Part shown: positions 17,349 through 27,154 of the stretch, in pieces
How the letters are laid out: each line of letters begins with the position of its first letter
Numbering within the stretch: the first letter of the stretch is position 1
NCBI RefSeq assembly: GCF_008973465.1
Contig: NZ_WBXN01000004.1
Span: 2,232,001 to 2,296,000, forward strand
Direction of reading: 5' to 3'
Source of the DNA: Streptomyces sp. SS1-1
GTDB taxonomy: Bacteria > Actinomycetota > Actinomycetes > Streptomycetales > Streptomycetaceae
Length of the DNA: 64,000 nucleotides
Position numbers and translations under genes: made by a program
The notes under the pieces: generated by a model
Database searches by the model: none
What the model saw: only the letters and a program-made list of their open reading frames with translations
Told to the model about the DNA's origin: nothing

Positions 17349-17396
17349 ACCTCTCTAGACATCTGGACCATCCCGCCACCTCTCTAGAGATGTCAA
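17349..17396 (-). promoter_or_regulatory. Promoter of the ATPase gene with two GntR-type operator copies
   Basis: Two direct copies of ACCTCTCTAGA (17349-17359 and 17378-17388) start 29 bases apart. Each lies around a CTAGA core; the second contains the 10-bp palindrome TCTCTAGAGA. On the minus strand TTGACA (complement of 17391-17396) and GATGGT (complement of 17367-17372) form a -35/-10 pair with an 18-base spacer. The second operator copy fills the spacer and the first sits around the expected transcript start. This fits repression by the adjacent GntR protein. Confidence 0.6.
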
Positions 17397-17476
17397 GGAA
17401 AACGTCCAGGGGGTGCCGGAATGAGCGACGGGACGGCTACGCGCAGCAAGCCCGCACCTGACCTATGGCCTAAGGC

Positions 17477-17487
17477 GTCTAGAGAAG
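17477..17487 (+). promoter_or_regulatory. Third GntR-type operator copy before the GntR gene
   Basis: GTCTAGAGAAG repeats the CTAGAGA core of the two sites near the divergent ATPase gene and lies only two bases before the GAGGAGG ribosome site of the GntR gene. It suggests autoregulation by blocking elongation or initiation. Confidence 0.5.
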
Positions 17488-17503
17488 CGAGGAGGGTTCC
17501 GGG

Positions 17504-18304
17504 ATGGCTGCTACCGACGACCGTCGGCCCAAGTACCAGCGGATCGCAGACACTTTGCGCGAGGCGATCCGGTCGGGCGAGTACGGTCCCGGTGATCGGC
17601 TCCCGGGAGAGAACGACCTCATGGCCACGCACGGCGTGGCCCGCATGACAGCCCGGCAGGCACTCGGCGTCCTACGGGACGAGGGCATCGCCGAGGCCCG
17701 GAAGGGAGCCGGCGTGTTCGTCCGGGCCTTCCGCCCGCTCCGCCGACGCGGCATCCAGCGACTGGCCCGTGACCAGTGGGGCAACGGCCGCTCGATCTGG
17801 TCAGTGGACGCCGAGTCCAGGGTGCTGGAAGTCGATCACATCTCCGTGTCCGAAGAGATGGCTCCCGCCCACATCAGTGCGGTGCTGGATCTGGCCGCCG
17901 AAGACGTCGTGTGCGTGAGGCGCCGGCGCTTCGTCGTGGACGACAAGCCGGTCCTGCTCGCAACGAGCTACCTCCCCCTGTCCCTGGTGGCCGGGTCCGC
18001 CATCACCGAGGAGGACACCGGGCCGGGCGGCACCTACGCCAGACTCGCCGAACTCGGCCAGGAGCCGGTGCACTTCCGCGAGGAGATCCGCTCACGCATG
18101 CCGTCGCCGGACGAACTGACTCAACTGGCCCTGACCCCGGGCACCCCGGTCATCCTCATCTGCCGCACCGCGTTCACCGGCGAAGGCCGCCCCGTCGAGG
18201 TCAACGAGATGACTCTGGACGCCTCGTCCTACGTTTTGGAATACGACTTCGCCGCAGACGCTGACCTCACGAACACCGACACAGCACCTGGCGACCCGGC
18301 CTGA
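17504..18304 (+). CDS. GntR-family transcriptional regulator with UTRA domain
   Basis: A 266-residue regulator. The GntR winged-helix spans about residues 8-75 (KYQRIADTLREAIRSGEYGPGDRLPGE..., then MTARQALGVLRDEGI). A C-terminal UTRA ligand domain follows (about 95-250). HutC/TraR-type members bind small effectors there; several control transfer functions of Streptomyces integrative elements, but no such element is visible here. GAGGAGGG lies before the ATG. It is divergent from the ATP-binding protein gene, and three CTAGA-centred repeats between and before the two genes are the likely operators. Confidence 0.9.
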   Translation: MAATDDRRPKYQRIADTLREAIRSGEYGPGDRLPGENDLMATHGVARMTARQALGVLRDEGIAEARKGAGVFVRAFRPLRRRGIQRLARDQWGNGRSIWSVDAESRVLEVDHISVSEEMAPAHISAVLDLAAEDVVCVRRRRFVVDDKPVLLATSYLPLSLVAGSAITEEDTGPGGTYARLAELGQEPVHFREEIRSRMPSPDELTQLALTPGTPVILICRTAFTGEGRPVEVNEMTLDASSYVLEYDFAADADLTNTDTAPGDPA

Positions 18305-18340
18305 TTCAGACCTACCGTAGTTCCCGAGGGGATCTTGTCG

Positions 18341-18367
18341 CCTGGCGTGTACTCGCCTGACGCCAGG
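18341..18367 (+). terminator. Weak hairpin after the GntR gene
   Basis: CCTGGCGT (18341-18348) pairs with ACGCCAGG (18360-18367) across an 11-base loop, 36 bases after the GntR stop. The stem is short and has no T-run. Confidence 0.4.
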
Positions 18368-18437
18368 TCAAAGACTGACGGACCGGTCACCGTGGCAGCG
18401 ATCCGCTCATGGCTGCGTCCGGAGTGAAGTGCCCCGT

Positions 18438-18833
18438 TCAGAGATCCTCGGCACCCGGGTAGTGGTGGCGAAGTTCGTTGAGTACGCGCTCGTCAACAGC
18501 CTTGATGTCCCAGGAGGAACTGTCGCATTCGGTCAGGACGAGCACCAGCCTCTCCTCGGCGAATCCACGTGCTTCGGCGTCGATCAACTGAAGGAAGGGG
18601 GTCGTCAGCGACAACAAGGTCAACGTGTCCATGCCGGCGTCGGCGGACCGTCTCTCCATCTCGACACAGCGAGGATCGACGATCTCGTCGAACTCGACGC
18701 GCCAGGTCAGGCCCAGGCCGAAGCTGCCGAGGCGAACGAGTAGCTCAGCCAGCGTCACGTAGTGCTTTCCGTGCCAGGCAGGAAACGTGATCCCCTTCAT
18801 CCCCGCCTCTGCTTCAGCTGTATCGCGCGTCAT
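18438..18833 (-). CDS. Hypothetical protein, 131 aa
   Basis: I do not recognise this family. The protein is acidic and soluble with no signal peptide or membrane helix. It has a WHGKHYVTLAELLVRLGSFG segment near the N-terminus, a central DPRCVEMERRSADAG stretch and a predicted alpha/beta C-terminal half ending VLNELRHHYPGAEDL. GGAGGGG lies six bases before the ATG, which supports translation. It converges with the GntR gene. It may be an accessory gene given its less common neighbours. Confidence 0.65.
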   Translation of the reverse strand: MTRDTAEAEAGMKGITFPAWHGKHYVTLAELLVRLGSFGLGLTWRVEFDEIVDPRCVEMERRSADAGMDTLTLLSLTTPFLQLIDAEARGFAEERLVLVLTECDSSSWDIKAVDERVLNELRHHYPGAEDL

Positions 18834-19031
18834 GCGGCCCCTCCGTTCAGCGAACAGTAGGCCACGTCCCCGTTCAGCTCATACGACCCATCGGACAGGC
18901 CCAACTTCAACGGTGCCCAAGGGCACAACAAGGGCACCGCACTCTCGCACGGGTTCAACGGCAGCCAATGCCACCGAACCTCGTATGACCTGACTAGCGA
19001 CGCGCCTTTGCGGTTTCGCAGTTGACGCACG
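18834..19031. other. Intergenic region, nothing recognised
   Basis: Between the 131-aa gene and the ppdK terminator lie about 200 bases of slightly lower GC than average. No ORF with a ribosome site, no tRNA fold and no repeat was found. It must contain the promoter of the 131-aa gene on the minus strand. Confidence 0.4.
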
Positions 19032-19066
19032 AAAGGGCGGCACCCCCGCACGGGTGCCGCCCTTCT
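19032..19066. terminator. Strong hairpin terminator after ppdK
   Basis: GGGCGGCACCC (19035-19045) pairs perfectly with its complement at 19052-19062 around a six-base loop, with AAA on one side and TTCTT on the other. It lies about 100 bases past the ppdK stop and works in either direction by sequence. Confidence 0.75.
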
Positions 19067-19165
19067 TCGTGCTCCGGAGTCGCCGCCCATCGGTGTTGAG
19101 GGTCGGGGACGGACGGCGACTCCGGGTTCGGGGGTGGGGCAGCGGCCGGCGCCGGCCCACTGGGG

Positions 19166-21886
<2,721 letters not shown>

Positions 21887-22138
21887 GGCTCGACTCCCTC
21901 GAGGACGTGGTGGCTGCCCTGACGGCGAGGAACATACCCAGATCGAAGGCGCCTGGGTACGTCCACCGACGCGTCATACGCCTGTAACCACCCGTCCGCC
22001 AGTGGATCGAAAGTCAAAGCTTGGCAAGCCAGGACGGCCTCATGTTTTCACTTCTTGAACACACCACCCTGCAGAAGCAGGCAGTACCGCTCACATGAGC
22101 GGGCTTACCGCACGTCTGAGTTCGATCGATGAACGATC

Positions 22139-22165
22139 AAAGGGTGGCACGGAGTGCCACCCTTT
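22139..22165. terminator. Perfect 12-bp hairpin with a 3-base loop
   Basis: AAAGGGTGGCAC (22139-22150) and GTGCCACCCTTT (22154-22165) are perfect complements around GGA. It is a strong factor-independent-type stem, lying after the end of the ROK gene on the minus strand and before the ppdK promoter side. Confidence 0.7.
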
Positions 22166-22204
22166 GGAGAAGTGCAGCCGCTCAAGATCCGCTCATCTGA
22201 GCGT

Positions 22205-22221
22205 CACCCTTATCAAGGGTG
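22205..22221 (-). terminator. Short hairpin directly after the ROK gene
   Basis: CACCCTT (22205-22211) pairs with AAGGGTG (22215-22221) around ATC, about 70 bases past the ROK stop. It is weaker than, but shares sequence with, the hairpin 40 bases further on, so the two may form a tandem terminator. Confidence 0.45.
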
Positions 22222-22292
22222 GCGAGAATCACGCTGCCACAGGGACCCGGATTTCACCATGCGGACGCCGTCGCGGGACAGAAACGCCGGCG

Positions 22293-23489
22293 TCACACCC
22301 CCAGCGCCACCAGCCGTTCCTCCACCCGCTCCGGCGCGTACAGATGCTCCACGACCAGCGCCCCGGCGCCCACCAGACCGGCCCGCTCCCCCAGCCGCGA
22401 GGTCACCACGTGCAGATGAGCGGTGGAGCGCGGCAGCGCCCGCTGGTACAGCAGCTCCCGCACCCCCGTGAGGAACGCCGTCCCGGCCAGATCCCCGGCG
22501 ACCATCAGCACCCCGGGGTTCAGCAGCGTCACCACGGTCGCCAGGACGTCCCCGACCTGCCGTCCGGCCTCCCGGGCCAGCGCGGACGCCGCCGGGTGCC
22601 CGGACGCGAGCAGATCCCGTACGTCCGAGCCGGAGGCGGCCGGCACCCCGTCCTCGGCGAGCCGCCGGGCCACGGCGCCGCCGCTCGCGACGGCGGCGAG
22701 ACAGCCGTACGAACCGCACCGGCAGCGCGCCTCCGCACCGATCCGGATGTGCCCGATGTCGCCGGCGCCCCCGTCGACGCCCCGGAAGAGCGAGCCGTCC
22801 ACGACGACCCCGGCGCCGATACCGGTGGAGACCTTGACCAGCACGAACGCGGAGCAGTCCGGGAAGTGGGTGCGCTGTTCGCCGTACGCCATGAGGTTGG
22901 CGTCGTTGTCGACCAGGACCGGGACCCGCGGGGCGCCCGTGGCCTCGATGAAGGCTCTGGCCAGCCGCCCTCTTATGTCGTAGCCGTCCCAGCCCGGCAT
23001 GATCGGCGGCTGGACGACGCGTCCGGAGTCGGTGTCGACGGGTCCGGGGACCGCGAGCCCGATGCCGCAGACCTCCTCGGCGCGGTGTCCGGACTTCTCC
23101 AGCAGCTCGCCGAACCAGCGGCCGAGGTCGCCCAGCACCGCGTCCGGCCCGTCCTCGACGACCAGGGTGCCGCTGTGCTCGGCGAGGATCTCGCCGGTCA
23201 GCGTCAGGACGGCGGCGCGCGCGTGCCGCGTCTCCAGGTCGGCGGCGAGGACGACGGCGTGGGAGTCGTCGAACTCCAGGGTGATGGAGGGGCGTCCGCC
23301 GAGCGGCGAGTCCACCGGTCCCCCGGCGCCCTCGCGCAGCCAGCCCGCCCGGAACAGCCGGTCCAGGCGCTGTCCGACGGTGGCCCGGGACAGCCCGGTG
23401 GCCTGCTGGAGCGCACCGCGTGTGACGGCCCGTCCGCTCCGCACCAGCTGGAGCAGTTCCCCGGCGCTGACCTGACCCCGTGCGCTCAT
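22293..23489 (-). CDS. ROK-family transcriptional regulator
   Basis: A 398-residue repressor-type ROK protein. The N-terminal winged helix (VSAGELLQLVRSGRAVTRGALQQATGLSRATVGQRL) is followed by a sugar-kinase-like fold with an ATP-binding-type motif (VPVLVDNDANLMAYGE), the ROK signature around GVDGGAGDIGHIRI, and the zinc motif CRCGSYGCL. ROK regulators respond to sugars or sugar phosphates. The ATG at 23489 follows AAGGGGG at good spacing. It is divergent from a glycosidase pair across an AT-rich intergenic region, so it probably represses those genes. Confidence 0.92.
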   Translation of the reverse strand: MSARGQVSAGELLQLVRSGRAVTRGALQQATGLSRATVGQRLDRLFRAGWLREGAGGPVDSPLGGRPSITLEFDDSHAVVLAADLETRHARAAVLTLTGEILAEHSGTLVVEDGPDAVLGDLGRWFGELLEKSGHRAEEVCGIGLAVPGPVDTDSGRVVQPPIMPGWDGYDIRGRLARAFIEATGAPRVPVLVDNDANLMAYGEQRTHFPDCSAFVLVKVSTGIGAGVVVDGSLFRGVDGGAGDIGHIRIGAEARCRCGSYGCLAAVASGGAVARRLAEDGVPAASGSDVRDLLASGHPAASALAREAGRQVGDVLATVVTLLNPGVLMVAGDLAGTAFLTGVRELLYQRALPRSTAHLHVVTSRLGERAGLVGAGALVVEHLYAPERVEERLVALGV

Positions 23490-23610
23490 GCACACCCCCT
23501 TGTGTTTCTCAAGCTTGCATTACATATTGAGTTTTGCGTGTTAAATAGACGTAACTCTACGGTGGCCCTGACCGAACCCGGTCGGCCGGATGTCTTTCGG
23601 GGAGTCCCGA
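23490..23610. promoter_or_regulatory. AT-rich divergent control region of the ROK regulator and glycosidase genes
   Basis: This stretch is strikingly AT-rich compared with its surroundings (23501-23560). It contains the inverted pair CTCAA (23508-23512) and TTGAG (23527-23531) with a 14-base spacer, set in a wider TTTCTCAA...TTGAGTTTT frame. This is the size expected for a ROK dimer site. The exact -35/-10 elements are unclear. Confidence 0.5.
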
Positions 23611-25062
23611 GTGGATCGCACCGCCCAACTCACGGCGCTTCGCACGGCAGCTGACATCGCATACGATCCACCCCCGGACCCGGCCGGGACGCACGTCAGG
23701 GCGGCCCGCGTGCTGGCGGAGAACTGGACCGGCGGCTCCACGGTGCCCGCCCGCAGTCTGTATCCCCACCAGTGGTCCTGGGACTCGGCGTTCATCGCGA
23801 TCGGCCTGCGGCACGTCTCGCCGTTACGGGCGCAGACCGAGCTGGAGACGCTGCTCGGCGCCCAGTGGGGCGACGGGCGGATCCCGCACATCGTGTTCAA
23901 CCCCTCCGTCCCGCTCGACGCGTACTTCCCGAGCCCCGACTTCTGGCGCTCCTCCACCGCGGGGCGCGCGGCGGGCGCCCCGCGCACCGTACAGACCTCC
24001 GGCATCGTGCAACCACCGGTGCACGCCCTGGCGGCCTGGCTGGTGCACCGCGCGGACCCCGGGCTGTCGCGGGCGCGCGGCTTCCTCACCCGGGTGTATC
24101 CCCGGCTGGCCGCCTGGCACCGCTATCTGCTGCACCGCCGCGACCTGGGCGGCGGCGGTCTGGCGTCGGTCGTGCACCCCTGGGAGCAGGGCATGGACAA
24201 CAGCCCGGCCTGGGACGCCCCGCTCTCCCGGGTCACCCCGGCCCCGGCCCGTACCTTCCGCCGCGCCGACCTCGACCACGGCTCGCCCGAGGACCGTCCC
24301 ACGGACCTGGACTACGGGCGGTACGTGCGGCTGGCCGCCGACTACCGGGACGGCGGATACGCCGACGGAGGCGGCGAGTTCGCCGTCGAGGACCCGGCGT
24401 TCAACGCGCTGCTGATCGCCTCCGAGCAGGCGCTCGCCCGGATCGCGCGGGAGCTCGGCGCGACCGGCACGGCCCGGTGGGCGCGCGCCGAGCGGCTCAC
24501 GGCGGCGCTGATCGAGCGGACCTGGGATCCGGCGCGCGGGATGTTCCTCTGCCGGGACGTGCGCGGCGGCGGCCTGATCCCCGAGCGCTGTGTGTCGGGG
24601 CTGATCCCGCTGCTGCTGCCGACGCTGCCCCGGGACATCACGGCCCGCCTGGTGCGCACGGCCCACGGCCCGCACTTCGGCCTCGGCACGACGACCCGCC
24701 TCGCCCCGTCGTACGACCTGCTCGGCGAGGCCTTCGACCCGCACCGCTACTGGCGCGGCCCGGCCTGGTTCAACACCGGCTGGCTGCTGGAGCGGGGCCT
24801 GCGCGTGCACGGCGAGCACGAGCGGGCCCGCGCCCTGCGCACGGCCCTGCTGGACCTCGCCGCCGCCTCGGACTTCGCCGAGTACGTCGACCCGTACACC
24901 GGCGCCGCCTGCGGGGCGACCGGCTTCGGCTGGACCGCCGCGCTCACCCTCGATCTGCTGCACGACGGGGCCGACGGGGCCGGCGGTCCCGGCGCGGCCA
25001 CCGCCGGGGAGTTCGAGGACGTCAGGGAACTCAAGGGAGTCAAGGGAGGGGACCGGCGATGA
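23611..25062 (+). CDS. Alpha-glycosidase-like protein (MGH1-type, GH63-like (alpha/alpha)6 barrel)
   Basis: The 483-residue protein resembles GH63/mannosylglycerate hydrolase-type enzymes. QWSWDSAFIAIGLRHV near residue 50 carries the substrate-binding Trp/Asp typical of the fold, with HPWEQGMDNSPAWD about residue 190, and YWRGPAWFNTGWLL and EYVDPYTGAACGATGFGWTA towards the end, where the catalytic Glu should lie. No signal peptide is seen, so it acts in the cytoplasm. The GTG at 23611 is preferred to the ATG at 23590 because GGGGAG precedes it. Its stop overlaps the next glycosidase gene. The substrate is unknown; a short glucoside or glucosylglycerate-type solute is possible. Confidence 0.8.
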   Translation: MDRTAQLTALRTAADIAYDPPPDPAGTHVRAARVLAENWTGGSTVPARSLYPHQWSWDSAFIAIGLRHVSPLRAQTELETLLGAQWGDGRIPHIVFNPSVPLDAYFPSPDFWRSSTAGRAAGAPRTVQTSGIVQPPVHALAAWLVHRADPGLSRARGFLTRVYPRLAAWHRYLLHRRDLGGGGLASVVHPWEQGMDNSPAWDAPLSRVTPAPARTFRRADLDHGSPEDRPTDLDYGRYVRLAADYRDGGYADGGGEFAVEDPAFNALLIASEQALARIARELGATGTARWARAERLTAALIERTWDPARGMFLCRDVRGGGLIPERCVSGLIPLLLPTLPRDITARLVRTAHGPHFGLGTTTRLAPSYDLLGEAFDPHRYWRGPAWFNTGWLLERGLRVHGEHERARALRTALLDLAAASDFAEYVDPYTGAACGATGFGWTAALTLDLLHDGADGAGGPGAATAGEFEDVRELKGVKGGDRR

Positions 25063-26999
25063 CGGACCGGCATCATCTGCTCGTGTACGGGGGGACGTTC
25101 GCGGCCGTCGGCGACGGCGGGGACATCAGCGGGGTGCGGGGCATCGGCTCCCCGGACGGGTTGTTCGTCCGCGACGCCCGGCACCTCAGCCGCTGGCAGC
25201 TCACCGTGGACGGGGCGGTGCCCGAGGCGCTGACCCCGGTCGCCGAGGGGGACACCGCGCGCTGTGTCCTGGTCCCGCGCGGCGGGCGCTCGGAGCCGCC
25301 CGCGTACACCCTCTTCCGTGAACAGGGCGTGGGGGACGGGTCGTTCGTGGAGTGCCTGCGGGTGACCAGCAACCGGCCCGTCCCGACGACGATCCGTCTC
25401 GCGGTCACCGCCGACGCCGACTTCGCCGACCAGTTCGAACTGCGCTCCGACCACCGCACCTACGTGAAGTCCGGCGCCACCCGTTCCCGCCACGTCCTCG
25501 ACCACGGCGTGGAGTTCGGCTACCGGCGCGGCACCTGGCGGTCGACGACGACCGTGACGGCCGAGCCGGAGCCGGACGCCGTCGAGGAGACCGGGACCGG
25601 CGCCCGCCGCCTGGTGTGGTCCCTGGACCTCGAACCGCACGGCACCACCGAGCTGACGCTGCGGGTGATGGCCCGCCCGCACGGGGACGCGCGGGCCTTA
25701 CGCGTGCCCCGCTCCCCCGGCGCGCTCGCCGGTCAACTGCTGGCGCAGGAGAGCGAGTTCGTGGAGGGCGTCGCCTTCCCGACCGGCTGGCCCGAGCTGG
25801 CCGCCGCGTGCGCCCGGGGGCTGGCGGACCTGGCCGCGCTCCAGGTCCCGGCGACCGGCCTCGACGGGGAGGACCTGCGGGTGCCGGCGGCCGGTGCCCC
25901 CTGGTTCCTGACGATGCTGGGCCGGGACGCGCTGCTGACCTCGCTGTTCGCGCTGCCGTACCACCCGCGGCCGGCCGCCGCCGTGCTGTCCGCCCTGGCG
26001 GCGACGCAGGCGACGACGACCGACGCCGAGTCCGTCGCCCAGCCCGGCAAGATCGTGCACGAGGTGCGGCACGGCGAGCTGGCGCACTTCGGGCAGGTGC
26101 CGTACGCCCGGTACTACGGCTCGGTCGACGCCACGCCCCTCTTCCTCGTCGTCCTCGGCGCGTACGTGGAGCGGACCGGGGACACCGCCCTGGCCCGGCG
26201 CCTGGAGCCGCACGCCCGCGCGGCGGTCGGCTGGATGCTGGACCACGGAGGGCTGACCTCGCGCGGCTACCTGGTGTACCGCGCCGACCGGGGCGGCCTC
26301 GCCAACCAGAACTGGAAGGACTCCCCCGGCGCCATCTGTTCGGCGGACGGCACCCGCCCCGGCGGCCCGGTGATGGCCGCGGGCGCCCAGGGCTACGCGT
26401 ACGACGCCCTGCGCCGCACGGCGGTGCTCGCGCGCACGGTGTGGGCCGACGAGACGTACGCGGCGCTGCTGGAGCAGGCGGCCGCCGATCTGCGCGACCG
26501 CTTCCAGCGGGACTTCTGGATGCGGGAGCACGACTTCCCCGCGCTGGCCCTCGACGGCGACGGCAACCGGCTCGACGCGCTGGCGTCGGACGCGGGGCAT
26601 CTGCTGTGGTCGGGGCTGCTGGACAAGGAGTACGGGGAGGCGGTGGGCCGGCGGCTGCTGGAGCCGGACTTCTTCTCGGGCTGGGGCGTGCGCACGCTGG
26701 CCTCCGGTCAGGCGGCCTATCACCCCCTCTCCTACCACCGGGGTTCGGTCTGGCCGCACGACAACGCGCTGATCGCCCTGGGCCTGGCCCGCTACGGGCT
26801 GCACGACGAGGCACGCACGGTCGCGCACGGGCTCGTCGACGCGGCGACGGCGACCGGGCACCGGCTGCCGGAGGTCATCGCGGGCTACGGCCGCGACACG
26901 CATCCGGCGGGCCCGGTGCCGTACCCGCACGCGTGTCTCCGTGAATCCCGTTCGGCGGCGGCCCCGTTGGCGCTCCTGACGGCCGTCGGGGGCGCCTGA
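25059..26999 (+). CDS. Amylo-alpha-1,6-glucosidase/glycogen-debranching N-terminal domain protein
   Basis: A 646-residue protein. The N-terminal beta-domain of the glycogen debranching type (GIGSPDGLFVRDARHLSRWQLTVDG) covers about residues 1-210. It is followed by an (alpha/alpha)6 catalytic-like domain with WFLTMLGRDALLTSL, ENQ-like NQNWKDSPGAICSADG and YHRGSVWPHDNALIALGL, the typical positions of the acidic catalytic residues. Together with the preceding gene (ATGA overlap) it forms an intracellular glycoside-processing pair under a ROK regulator. Family members act on glucan side chains or unknown alpha-glycosides. No sugar transporter is next to the pair. Confidence 0.85.
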   Translation: MTDRHHLLVYGGTFAAVGDGGDISGVRGIGSPDGLFVRDARHLSRWQLTVDGAVPEALTPVAEGDTARCVLVPRGGRSEPPAYTLFREQGVGDGSFVECLRVTSNRPVPTTIRLAVTADADFADQFELRSDHRTYVKSGATRSRHVLDHGVEFGYRRGTWRSTTTVTAEPEPDAVEETGTGARRLVWSLDLEPHGTTELTLRVMARPHGDARALRVPRSPGALAGQLLAQESEFVEGVAFPTGWPELAAACARGLADLAALQVPATGLDGEDLRVPAAGAPWFLTMLGRDALLTSLFALPYHPRPAAAVLSALAATQATTTDAESVAQPGKIVHEVRHGELAHFGQVPYARYYGSVDATPLFLVVLGAYVERTGDTALARRLEPHARAAVGWMLDHGGLTSRGYLVYRADRGGLANQNWKDSPGAICSADGTRPGGPVMAAGAQGYAYDALRRTAVLARTVWADETYAALLEQAAADLRDRFQRDFWMREHDFPALALDGDGNRLDALASDAGHLLWSGLLDKEYGEAVGRRLLEPDFFSGWGVRTLASGQAAYHPLSYHRGSVWPHDNALIALGLARYGLHDEARTVAHGLVDAATATGHRLPEVIAGYGRDTHPAGPVPYPHACLRESRSAAAPLALLTAVGGA

Positions 27000-27154
27000 C
27001 ACCGGAGTTGGCCGAGTGTGTGCGCGCTGTTTGCCGGGTCCCGGCCCGGCCGCCTGAACGCACCAGGTCACCCGCCCGTACGGAACGGTGGCGGACCCGG
27101 GCCCCCACGCCGGGTCCGCCACCCCACCGGCTTTCGTACGGGAAGGACCTCCGG

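Larger units (their letters stand above)
21887..22292. other. Intergenic region with ppdK promoter side and two related hairpins
   Basis: These 406 bases lie upstream of ppdK and downstream of the ROK gene. No gene is supported. The part next to ppdK should hold its promoter; I could not fix a convincing -35/-10 pair. The distal part holds two stem-loops, described separately, that share the AAGGGTGGC sequence. Confidence 0.5.

Noticed and set aside
16210..18833. Integrative element around the GntR/ATPase block
   Set aside because: No integrase, replication or transfer gene, no tRNA and no flanking direct repeat was seen in the window.
18930..18970. tRNA-like T-arm sequence GGGTTCAA
   Set aside because: No acceptor or anticodon stem could be built around it.
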